Part shown: positions 1-10,600 of the stretch, in pieces
Numbering within the stretch: the first letter of the stretch is position 1
Layout of the letters: each line of letters begins with the position of its first letter
Source: Planococcus citri
Lineage: Eukaryota > Arthropoda > Insecta > Hemiptera > Pseudococcidae
Assembly (NCBI RefSeq): GCF_950023065.1
Contig: NC_088681.1
Location: 9,238,001-9,302,000 of the forward strand
Direction: 5' to 3'
Length of the DNA: 64,000 nt
Program-made: the position numbers and the translations under genes
Notes under the pieces: generated by a model
What the model was told of the DNA's origin: nothing
The model's input: only the letters and a program-made list of their open reading frames with translations
Database searches by the model: none

Positions 1-745
1 TTTGGTTGATTTTTGATTTTTATTTCTCAGAATTTATCGAAAGAGGGAAATATGACCTATTAAAGTTCAATGCCCATAAAAAGTATATTGACAAGCCTCA
101 TAAAAATCACTGTTTATCAAAAATTCAATTTTCTAAAAAAAAACATTTAACACATTTAAAGTAAGCATTGTGAAAATTGAAGAAGCTGAGTTTTTCAAAT
201 TAGTTTAGCCTTATCGTATTTCAATTCGAATACCTAAAAAGATTCATAAAATTTTTTTTGCGAGAAATTGATTTTTATTTTTTTTTTTACAAAAGTTTTT
301 TTTTGGAAAGAAGTATCAAGTATCTTTGAAATGAAATACAGCTGAACTATTTTGAAGCAAAAGAAAGTGCTTTTATTTTTAGTTTTTTTTTAGCCACATT
401 TTTGTAAAAAAAATGGTCTATTTGCTTTATAATTTATAAGTTTCAGCACAATGGTGATTTTTACATTTTATGACCTGGAACCGGTTCTAATCGATCAAAT
501 AAAGTCAAACTTGAGAAATGGGGTTCTTTCGGAAGCTAAAATTGACCCCTGCAGTTTGGAGAGTCAAAGTTGAAAATTACAGAAAAGTCATTTTTTTGGA
601 GAAGCATAATTTGGTCCCAAATCAATGAAAATGGTCCAAATTCATACCATTGGTGAGTAACGCCATTGTGAACAATATATCCAAATTTCAGCTTCCTAGG
701 TCATATCCATCCCGATTAAGGTGGTAAATACCACATTTGACCCCA
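1..745. other. AT-rich non-coding stretch
   Basis: This stretch has many A and T runs and stops in all frames. I see no gene, RNA or clear repeat before about position 750. Text resembling the following 172-bp repeat (phrases such as 'ccaaatt' and 'gaccc') begins to appear near 600, so the last part may be a decayed edge of that array. Confidence 0.5.
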
Positions 746-749
746 GTTT

Positions 750-1515
750 TTGACCCATCACCCCTGAAATTGATCTAGAAGGTCCAAATTTTCAGAATAC
801 AATAGGAGGGTGTCCCATGAGTGATTATTGCAGGTTTCAACCTTGCAACCCTATTTTACCTCTCTCCAGGGTCAAAAAAGTGTTTTTTTTCTATTTTACG
901 TGTTTTTCAATTTTTCAGACAGCCTGTAGCCCCTCAAAATTGATCTACAGGGTCCAAATTTTCACAGTACATTGAGAGGATGTATCTGAAGTGCCTTTTG
1001 CAGGTTTCAACCTTCCAACCCTATTTGACGTCTCTCCAGGGTCAAAAAATTGTATTTTTTTGCTATTTTAAGCGTTTTTCAATTTTTCAGGCAGCCTGTA
1101 GCCCCTCCAAATTGACCAAGAGGGCCCAAATTTTCACAGTACAATGGGAGGGTGCCCCATGAGTGATTATTTCAGGTTTCAATCTTCCAACCCTATTTGA
1201 CCTCTCTACAGGGTCCAAAAAGTGTTTTTTTTTGCTATTTTACGTGTTTTTCAATTTTTCAGACAGCCTGTAGCCCCTCCAAATTGACCAAGAGGGTCCA
1301 AATTTTCACAGTACAATGGGAGGGTGCCCCATGAGTGATTATTTCAGGTTTCAATCTTCCAACCCTATTTGACCTCTCTACAGGGTCCAAAAAGTGTTTT
1401 TTTTGCTATTTTACGTGTTTTTCAATTTTTCAGACAGCCTGTAGTCCCTCCAAATTAACCTAGAGGGTCCAAATTTTCACAGTACAATGGGAGGGTGTAC
1501 CCTAAGTGCCTAGAG
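750..1515. repeat. Tandem repeat, ~172-bp unit, 4-5 copies
   Basis: The phrase 'agcctgtag' recurs at about 921, 1093, 1265 and 1436, a spacing of 171-172 bp. Each unit also carries 'cagtacaatgggagggtg', 'tttcaaccttccaaccctat' and a T-rich stretch ending 'tttttcaattttt'. Copies are clearly alike but differ at scattered bases, so the array is not freshly homogenised. A 60-residue reading frame inside it is only the repeat read through and is not a gene. Confidence 0.85.
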
Positions 1516-1739
1516 CCCTCAATGTTTCTGCTACGACTTTTTTTTTGTATCAAAGACCTGAGTGACTTTTTTAAAAATTTGAAATCACCTCAAATTTTCA
1601 AATAAATAACTTTTTCCCGAGAAATTTATTTTTCCACAAAAAAGATCCCTTTCAAATTTAATTTTAAATTGTTTTAAAACTAAAGAAGATAGGCAAAAAT
1701 GTTCTTCTTTTTACTGAGAATTAAGTATAAATTTCCTAC

Positions 1740-2690
1740 GAGATGATAGGAAATTACACTTTTTCAAAAATCCCAAATATCACGACTCAATTTTGGGCTC
1801 AAAATTCTTTATAAATGCTCAAAAAAAATATTCGTTGAAATTTTTGAATTTTTTGCAAAATTTAAACCATAGTTCGATCAACTGAACGACACTTTTTCGA
1901 GAAAATCCAAAAATCGTGAGATCTCATGACATAATTTTAGGCTCAAAATTCTTCAAAAATGCTAAAAAAATATCTTAGTCTGAAAATTTGGATTTTTTGC
2001 GAAATTTTAATCTACTTTGATAAGTTGCTGGGCACCATTTCAAAAATTCCGAAAATCGTGAACAAATTTTAAGCTCAAAATTGTTCAAAAATAATCAAAA
2101 AAAAATGTTCATTAAAATATTCTATTTTTTCGCGAAATTTTAACCCATTTCAATAGGTCACATCTGGTCTTTTAATACCTTTTTCGAAAAAAATCATAAA
2201 TTATGATCCAATTTTGGGCTCAAAATTCTTCAAAAATGCGTGAAAATTATTTTCGTCAAAATATTTGGAGTTTTTGCTAAATTTTAGACTACTTTGATAG
2301 GTCACTTGATGAGTACCTTACCAAAGATCCCGAAAATCATGATCCAATTTTTAAAATCCTGTAAATCATGGTCTATATTCGGGCCCAAAATACTTTGGAA
2401 ATGCTCAAAAAATATGTTGGTTGAAAAATTTGAATACTCTCCCAAAATTTCAGTTCATTTTGATTTGAATCACAATTTTTTTCAAATATTTCGAAAACAA
2501 AATTCTATGTTCTTCGAAATATTAGGATTTCTTGAGAAATTTTATCAATAAGTATATTGATACGTGGCATGACACATTTTTGATAATCCCGAAAATCATG
2601 GCCCTATTTTGCGCTCTAAATTCTTCAAAAAATATTTTAGTCTAAAAATTTGGATTTTTTACGAAATTTTAACCCTTGTTACTTTTGAAT
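1740..2690 (-). repeat. Decayed ~130-bp satellite, inverse orientation to the 6.6-10.5 kb array
   Basis: Phrases such as 'gggctcaaaattctt', 'aaaaatgctcaaaaa' and 'aatcatga' recur about every 130 bp (near 1795, 1930, 2070, 2210, 2390 and 2600). Read on the opposite strand they match the units at 6560-10480, which carry 'gaagaattttgagccc'. The two blocks are therefore one repeat family in inverted orientation on either side of PSMD13. Divergence between copies is high, so this is an old block. Confidence 0.7.
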
Positions 2691-3130
2691 CATTCCACAA
2701 TAGTTTATTTTTAGTAAAAAAAAAATAATAATAAAAAATTGGGAGTTCCCATACTTGAAAAATGATAAAATGATACATGTTTTTAAAAACGAGCTTGAAG
2801 TCAGTGACCCTTCATAATATTCTTCCGAAATGAAGAGTACAATGTACATATTTCAATATTGTTGATTATTCTGAAAAAAGTTCAACCTTTCTGGTTTAAA
2901 TTTCTTCTAACAGATCATCAATTTGTAATTCTTCAGTTCACTTCACACTCACTTATTCGAATAGTTCATCCATCTCGAACTAAAACAATACTATGCCAAG
3001 TCAATCCTACGAGCTGATTTCTAAAAAAAAATAAAACCCCACATACAAACATAATTATATTTTTACGAAGGTGTTACAAAGAGCAGACTAAAAAATAAAC
3101 ACAACTTAACATTAGCAGTTTTTAATTTAG
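2691..3130. other. Intergenic spacer downstream of PSMD13
   Basis: AT-rich sequence between the decayed satellite and the PSMD13 3' end. No open frame of note, RNA gene or repeat is visible. Confidence 0.5.
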
Positions 3131-3136
3131 AAAAAT

Positions 3137-3142
3137 TTTATT
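3137..3142 (-). terminator. Poly(A) signal of PSMD13
   Basis: The plus strand reads TTTATT, which is AATAAA on the minus strand. It lies about 75 bases past the PSMD13 stop codon, a usual distance for a short 3' UTR. Assignment rests on motif and position only. Confidence 0.55.
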
Positions 3143-3215
3143 ATCGAAACAATTCAACAAATGATATAAAAATGACATATAAGATCGTACAAATCGATAG
3201 AATACTTTCGACAAA

Positions 3216-4310
3216 CTACACTTTCAAAAAATCTAACCCCTTCTCTTCGATTAATCCTTTCATGGCATTCACATCACCTAACCAAGTATCTAATCGTTTC
3301 ACCATAGTTTTAATTTGCGATTTATCTACAACTCGTGGTTGAACCCAGTTCAAATGTACTTCTTGAGCTACCTGATCAATAGACCCTTTGACCAAACCGA
3401 TGGCTAACGCTTTCATGACTAATAATTCGATATCATTGATAGGTAATTCCGTTTCGGTGGCTATTTCTTGGAACGTTAATCTTCTATCTTTAGATGGACG
3501 TTTGAAAGTCATTTCCATTAAACATAGAAGCGATATCTTACGTCTAAGTTTATCCTTCTGTACGGCTATATCTCCGATCGAAGCCCATTTCGGTTGCATT
3601 TCTTCGAACTTTCTGATATTACCGGAGTTAAAAACGTGCAAAAGGTCGATCAGCCATTCCTGGGGTGTATTTTTCAACGTAGCGAGTACAGGGTGTTGCA
3701 AAAGTTCACCTAGATTATAAATGTCTTCGCTGAGTAAGGCAGCTAGCGATAGAAGGAAGGCGTGTTGCATTTGTTCTTTGACGGGAATCGATGCCAAATC
3801 CATCGAACCGAGGTATTTCAAGCACGTACGATAAAACTCGGTGTGTTTACTCTGAATACGATACAGTTGACTGGCCAGCAGATAGAAACGATTATGAACT
3901 ATTCCTATTTCTTCGATGTCCGCTAATAAGGTCTCTAATTCGGTGATTATTTTCACAGCTTCGTCTTGGTTTTTCAATTTATCCAAGTATACTTCGCCTT
4001 CGAGAGTTTTACAATAGATGAGCGCTTCTTTATCGCTTTTCACTTTCGGTTCTTGAGTTTGGAGAAAAGTCACCGTTTCTTTGGGGTCGGTGAATTGAGT
4101 GATAATATAGGATACGATTTTCATAAACGTGAACGGGTTCATTTTACTCTCGATCGGTTGTATGAAATCGTTGTACAGCTTGAGTAAATTCTCGTTTTTT
4201 AGCACTTCTGGGTCTTGAACGTAAGCTAATAGTTTCAACGTTAACTGATGCCATAGTTTACGATTCTGCAGCTGCTCCAGCTCGACCATTACGGGCACTT
4301 TGTTATCCAT
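3216..4310 (-). CDS. PSMD13: 26S proteasome non-ATPase regulatory subunit 13 (Rpn9)
   Basis: A 364-residue protein in one uninterrupted coding exon; animal PSMD13 is about 376 residues, so it is full length. Rpn9 is a scaffold subunit of the 19S lid of the 26S proteasome, in cytosol and nucleus. It helps hold the lid together and has no catalytic activity. Recognisable family blocks include KLWHQLTL near residue 18, VHNRFYLLAS near 139, GELLQHPVL near 201, the PCI/winged-helix stretch LLCLMEMTF near 262, LLVMKALAIGLVKGSID near 296 and WVQPRVVD near 325. The helical-repeat N-terminal half runs to about residue 165 and the PCI domain follows. The start is supported by an in-frame TAA in the spliced 5' UTR just upstream. 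The family call is from sequence recognition, not a search. Confidence 0.97.
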   Translation of the reverse strand: MDNKVPVMVELEQLQNRKLWHQLTLKLLAYVQDPEVLKNENLLKLYNDFIQPIESKMNPFTFMKIVSYIITQFTDPKETVTFLQTQEPKVKSDKEALIYCKTLEGEVYLDKLKNQDEAVKIITELETLLADIEEIGIVHNRFYLLASQLYRIQSKHTEFYRTCLKYLGSMDLASIPVKEQMQHAFLLSLAALLSEDIYNLGELLQHPVLATLKNTPQEWLIDLLHVFNSGNIRKFEEMQPKWASIGDIAVQKDKLRRKISLLCLMEMTFKRPSKDRRLTFQEIATETELPINDIELLVMKALAIGLVKGSIDQVAQEVHLNWVQPRVVDKSQIKTMVKRLDTWLGDVNAMKGLIEEKGLDFLKV

Positions 4311-4316
4311 TTTGAT

Positions 4317-4622
4317 CTGTAAAAAAAAAAAAATGCACGAAGATGTTAGTAATTTATTTCGATTGTTACAGAGATGGATCCGAGCTTTCCTTTTCGAGAT
4401 GTTGTTATCAGGAAGAATACAGATATGAAGGAGTTTTACGATTTGCAGAAAGAAATCGGAAGGTAATTTAGATTATTTTTACGTTCGACGAACATATTCG
4501 ACGCTTTAGAATTTATTTTAAGCTAAATTAGTGTGTAGAAAGTAACACTCGAAGAGGTTCTTCGGTATCGAGTAAAATACGATGAAAAACATACAAATGT
4601 ATATTAAATTGACTAGACTCAC
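4317..4622 (-). other. PSMD13: PSMD13 5'-UTR intron (306 bp)
   Basis: On the minus strand a donor AAG|GTGAGT ends a non-coding exon at 4623. A long T run ending ACAG forms the acceptor, and the coding exon starts at 4316, six bases before the ATG. Joining the two puts TAA in frame five codons upstream of the ATG, so the leader is not coding. The intron contains the first coding exon of the kinase gene on the other strand (4374-4462). The 5' end of the leader exon cannot be placed exactly, but it is upstream of 4623. Confidence 0.75.
4374..4462 (+). CDS. Kinase exon 1: N-terminus and first half of glycine loop
   Basis: It encodes 29 residues plus two bases, starting MDPSFPFRDVV and ending DLQKEIG, then donor AG|GTAATTT. 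Joined to exon 2 it reads EIG-R-GKFGTVY, completing the GxGxxG loop, which is the evidence that this small exon belongs to the gene. It was not in any long open frame. ATG at 4374 is taken as the start, although TTACAG just before it (AG at 4370-4371) looks like an acceptor. The exon could therefore be internal to a longer transcript. It lies within the 5'-UTR intron of PSMD13 on the opposite strand. Confidence 0.8.
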
Positions 4623-7600
4623 CTTGGATTACACCGAGGATGAAACTAAACGAAGAATAATAACGAAATTTCACTAATTATAACGATAAATAATGGAAAA
4701 TTCTTGCAATAACCAAATTCATATCATGACTAGTCAAAATGTTTTTTCTTTATCGAATGCCGAATGCCTCCACAGCGCACGCGCGTGGCCAAGTGATATA
4801 GTGATATTTGCATCTAGTAGTTCCCCATTTCACCATAGAGAGCGCTTTTAGAAATACAATTTACCTACTTCATGAGTTTGGTAGGTAATTTCCGTAGAAA
4901 TTTTTAATTTGAGGAGCTTGGTGACAAAGTTAGACAAACGCCACGGAGGGCGCATACGGAAAGGAACCTAACGACCAAAAAAAAAAAGTTCTCCGAAATT
5001 GTTGTAGGAACCCTTTACAGAGCTCCTACAACAATTTCGGAGAACTTTTTTTTTTTTTTTTTTTTGGTCGTTAGGTTCCTTTCCGTATGCGCCCTCCGTG
5101 GCGTTTGTCTAACTTTGTCACCAAGCTCCTCATTTTAATTATTTTTTTTTTTGAAAACGATCCAAATCATCCAAATGGAATTAAAGAATGAAATAAAATT
5201 ACGAAATCAAATTGAAAATGTGAAATGAAAACATCAGTTTCGTTTTTTTCGTCACCACACTCGACAGAAACCAAAAAAAAAAGTGAAATCCCTGAATTTA
5301 ATTTTCTAGAACAGAAGAATGATGATAACAGAACAGAAATTTCATTCAACTTCCTCATCCTCATCTTCTCATTTCACTTTCTGTTTCTGTTTCTCATTCG
5401 CGAATCATTTATAATGTCCGTTTAGTTTAAAAATACTTCTCAACAAATTACAACGACGACGACGACGAACCATAAAACAGTCGAATATTAATCTCGTACA
5501 CATGTTATACGATAACAACACATCTAAACAACTATCTAAAAAAAAGTATCCGCTGCACTAAGTACAACACGAGTATATAATATTTTTCTTTTTCCTCTCT
5601 GTTCGAGAATAAGAGAAAAAAGCTTAGGGTACTTGGTACATTATCGTGCGTTTAATTCGGCGACACAATAACGAGTTATTCTTTCATTTTCATTCCAAAA
5701 TTGCAAAAATAATATTCATATCTACGTGTTAGATTCATCGCCGCCGCGCCGCCGTCGTCTTTGGCGACGAGACAAATTTTCAAGAGTTGGCAATATTCAC
5801 GCCCAGCATTCTTTGAAGATTTTTCTTTTGTCACATTGCCACTGAGCGAAGCACGCTTTATACCCTTGACTTTAAACTAAGGCTTTTAAAATGTTACTCA
5901 AAGTACGTACGGTGATGACACCCACATCGAAGTTTTCTGATTTATTTCAATTAGGTATTATGCTAATTAATCTCCCACGTGCTTTCATTATGTGCCGTAA
6001 AATTGTACGTTATTGAATTAAGTAGTATTGAGATATTCATCGTTGGTTCCTGTTTTTTGACATTTTTTTGTTTGGCATTGGCAGATCCCATCCTTTTTTA
6101 CCAACGTGTGGTCGTATAGTTATACCTAAATTATTTGAGTAATAAAGAGCATTATTGTGATAGCGAATCAAAAGGGTGAACCAACCCCCCCCCCTCAGGG
6201 TCTGGATTTCGAAATTAACCAGTGGGAGTTGATATTTGTAGTCTGAAACTCCATTGATGAAATTTTCAGATCACTACATCACCTCTAACCCGTCTAAATG
6301 GAGTGAAATTGACATGATTTTTACAGCCTAAATCGTTAATTTTGGGTGAAAATTTTTTCACGCAAGGTATTATGAAAGACGTCGAACTACAGCACTATTA
6401 ACCTGAATTTGGATCAATGATGAAAATGAGTAGGAAAAACTCGATGATTTCTTACAAATACCAACTTCCAGCGCAGCGGTCAACGTCAAGATTCTAGCAG
6501 GGGGGATTTAGCCTACTTACCTCTGCTTCGTGTTTTTTCGGTACAAATTCAGAAATTCATGTTAAAACTTTTTTTTAACCCTTTTGATGAATCTTAAGCT
6601 CAAAATTTGGTCTGAAAATCTTGAAGAAGTGTTGTACAACGTACTACTTATCTAAGTAAGTCAAAATTTCGCGAGAAATACAAATATTTTAGCCGAAATG
6701 TTCTTTGGGCGTTTTTGAACAATATTCTGAGTTCAAAATCAGGTCGTGATTTTCGTGATTTCCAATAAAGTGTCATGCAACCAATCAAAATTGGATAAAA
6801 TTTTGTGAGGAATGGAAATATTTTGACAAAAATACATATAAGTTTTGAGCATTTTTGAAAACATTTTGAGCCCCAAAATTGAGTGAGAATTTTTGGATTT
6901 TTGAAAAAACTTCTTTCACTCGATTAAAATGAGTTGAAAATTTTACGATAGATTCAAACATTTCAACTAAGACTTTTTTGAGCATTTTTTGAAGAATTTC
7001 TAGCTCAAAGTTGTTGAGTTATGATTTTTGGAAATTTTGGATTAATTGTCTTGCGACTAGTCAAAATAGCTGAAAATTTTGCAACGAAGTCAAATATTTC
7101 CATCAAAACATGTTTTTTAAGCATTTTTGTAGAATTTTGACTTTTGAGCACAATATGGGTCATGAATTTTATGATTTAGGAAAAAGTGCCTTGTGACCTA
7201 TCAAAATACGTTAAAATTTTACAAAGAATTCGAATATCTTTGTTAAAACTTGTTTTGAGTATTTTTGAAGAATTTTGAGCCCAATGTGGATCATGGATCT
7301 TTTGAATTTTTGAAAAAGTGCCTTGTGACCTATCAAAATGCGTTAAAATTTTATAAAGAATTTTAATATCTTTGTTAAAACTTGTTTTGAGCACTTTTGA
7401 ATAATTTTGAGCCCAATGTGGATCATGGATCTTTTGAATTTTTGAAAAAATGCCTTGTGACCTTTCAAAATATGTTAAAATTTTACAAAGAATTCGAATA
7501 TCTTTGTTAAAACTTGTTTTGAGGACTTTTGAAAAATGTTGAGCCCAATGTGGATCATGCATCTTCGGAATTTTTGAAAAAGTGCCTTGTGACCTATCGA

Positions 7601-10600
7601 AATGCGTTAAAATTTTACAAAGAATTCGAATATCTTTGTTAAAACTTGTTTTGAGCACTTTTGAAGAATTTTGAGCCCAATGTGGATCATCATGATCCTT
7701 GGAATTTTTTAAAAAGTGCCTTGTGACCTATCAAAATGCGTTAAAATTTTACAAAGAATTCGAATATCTTTGTTAAAACTTGTTTTGAGCACTTTTGAAG
7801 AATTTTGAACCCAATGTGGATCATGGATCTTTGGAATTTTTAAAAAAGGGGCTTGTGACCTATCAAAATGTGTTAAAATTTTACAAAGAATTCGAATATC
7901 TTTGTTAAAACTTGTTTTGAGGACTTTTGAAAAATGTTGAGCCCAATGTGGATCATGCATCTTCGGAATTTTTGAAAAAGTGCCTTGTGACCTATCGAAA
8001 TGCGTTAAAATTTTACAAAGAATTCGAATATCTTTGTTAAAACTTGTTTTGAGCACTTTTGAAGAATTTTGAGCCCAATGTGGATCATCATGATCCTTGG
8101 AATTTTTTAAAAAGTGCCTTGTGACCTATCAAAATGCGTTAAAATTTTACAAAGAATTCGAATATCTTTGTTAAAACTTGTTTTGAGGACTTTTGAAAAA
8201 TGTTGAGCCCAATGTGGATCATGCATCTTCGGAATTTTTGAAAAAGTGCCTTGTGACCTATCGAAATGCGTTAAAATTTTACAAAGAATTCGAATATCTT
8301 TGTTAAAACTTGTTTTGAGCACTTTTGAAGAATTTTGAGCCCAATGTGGATCATCATGATCCTTGGAATTTTTTAAAAAGTGCCTTGTGACCTATCAAAA
8401 TGCGTTAAAATTTTACAAAGAATTCGAATATCTTTGTTAAAACTTGTTTTGAGCACTTTTGAAGAATTTTGAACCCAATGTGGATCATGGATCTTTGGAA
8501 TTTTTAAAAAAGGGGCTTGTGACCTATCAAAATGTGTTAAAATTTTACAAAGAATTCGAATATCTTTGTTAAAACTTGTTTTGAGGACTTTTGAAAAATG
8601 TTGAGCCCAATGTGGATCATGCATCTTCGGAATTTTTGAAAAAGTGCCTTGTGACCTATCGAAATGCGTTAAAATTTTACAAAGAATTCGAATATCTTTG
8701 TTAAAACTTGTTTTGAGCACTTTTGAAGAATTTTGAGCCCAATGTGGATCATCATGATCCTTGGAATTTTTTAAAAAGTGCCTTGTGACCTATCAAAATG
8801 CGTTAAAATTTTACAAAGAATTCGAATATCTTTATTAAAATTTGTTTTACGCACTTTTGAAAAATTTTGAGCTCATTGTGGATCATGATCCTTGGAATTT
8901 TTGAAAAAGTGCCTTGTGACCTATCAAAATGCGTTAAAATTTTACAAAGAATTCGAATATCTTAACTTGTTTTGAGCACATTTGAAGAATTTTAGCCCAA
9001 TGTGGATCATAATCCTTGGAATTTTTGAAAAAGTGACATACAACTTATCGAAATAGCTTAAAATTCAACTAGAAATTCAAATATTTTGACGAATATCTTT
9101 TCTGATCATTTTTGAAGAATTTTGAGCGCAGAATTGAGATGTGATTTTTGACATTTTTGTAAAAATGTTTTTCAATTGATTGCAGTACCTAAGTTAAATT
9201 TTTATGTCATTATCAAAATAAGTTAGAGTTTTAACAAAAAAAAATCAAATTTATTTTCAGCGTTTCCTGAAGTTTTTTAAACTCAAAATTAGGGCACGAT
9301 TTTGGGAATTTTCAAAAAAGCGTCCTGCAATTGTTTAAAATAAGTTCAAATTTCGCAAAAAAATTCGAATACTTCTATCAAAACTTCTATGAACATTTTT
9401 TTGAAGAATTTTAAGCCTAAAATTGGTTCATGATTTTTTGCTTTTTGAAAAAATGTTTAGTATTCGAGTTATCAAAACAGCTTGAAAGTTTCCCAAAAAA
9501 TCCCAAATCTCTGGTACAAAAATTTTGAGCTTTTTTGAAGAACTTTGAGCAAAAAATTCGTTGGTAATTTTTTGAGGGATTTTTGGGGGAAAACGTGTCA
9601 CGAGACCTACCTACGTATATCCAAATGGGTTAAAATTTAACGAGAAATTCAAAATACTATACATATCGACGAACACATTTTTTGAAATTTTTCGAAAAAA
9701 ATTTGAGCCCAAAACTTGGTTATGATTTTTGGGATTTTTGAAAAAAGTGTCCTGTAACGTAAAATTGAAATTTCTCGAAACAATGGAATAATTGGCAATT
9801 CCATCAAACTGTATTTTGAGCACTCCTGAAGAATTTTGAGCTCAATACTGTGTCATAAATCATAATTTCTGAGATTTTTGAAAAAGTGTCCTGAGACTCA
9901 TAAAAATGTGTTGAAATTTTGCGAGAAAATGAAATATTTATACCACAAAACTTGTTTTGAGCACTCCCGAACAAGTTTGAGCCCAATATTACGTCATAAT
10001 TTCTTGGATTTTTGAAAATATCTCGTGTGACATATCAAAATGAGTTAAAATTTCGCGAAAAGTTCGAATATTTTCATCAAAGCTTATTTTAAGCACTTTT
10101 GAAAAATTTAGAGCCAAAAATTGGTACATGAATTTTAGGATTTTTGAAACAAATATCGTGCAACTCGTTCAAATGAATTGAAATTTCATCAAGAAATGAA
10201 GAATTTTCGTGAAAATGTTTTTCAGCACTTTCGAAGAATTTTCAGTCCAAAGTTGGGTCACGATTTTTGGAGCTTTGAAAAAATATCATGCAATAACGTA
10301 CAACTTGGCGAGAAATTCGAATAATTCCATCAAAAATTTTTGGATCATTTTTGACGAATTTTTGAGCCCGAAATTAGACCAAAATTTTGGGGATTTTGGG
10401 AGAAAAGTCACAATGTTTCAAAATAGCTTAAAATTTTGGCTGAAATCACAGAATTCTATAAACAAAATTTTAAGTTGACAGCAAAATTTTATCATAAAAT
10501 GGGTGATTCTATTTATGTAAAAGGGAGTTTTTTCATTTAATACCTATAATTAGTCCTGTACTTATTATTTTAGACGAATTTCTTTTAATTTTCGTTGTTA

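Noticed and set aside
3388..4187. Plus-strand frames of 110 and 73 residues inside PSMD13
   Set aside because: Antisense shadows of a well-recognised coding exon.
7176..8720. Minus-strand frames of 71-160 residues (LKTSFNKDIRILCKIL repeats)
   Set aside because: Satellite read-through; the frame is lost wherever the unit drifts from 133 bp, and the same text decays on both sides.
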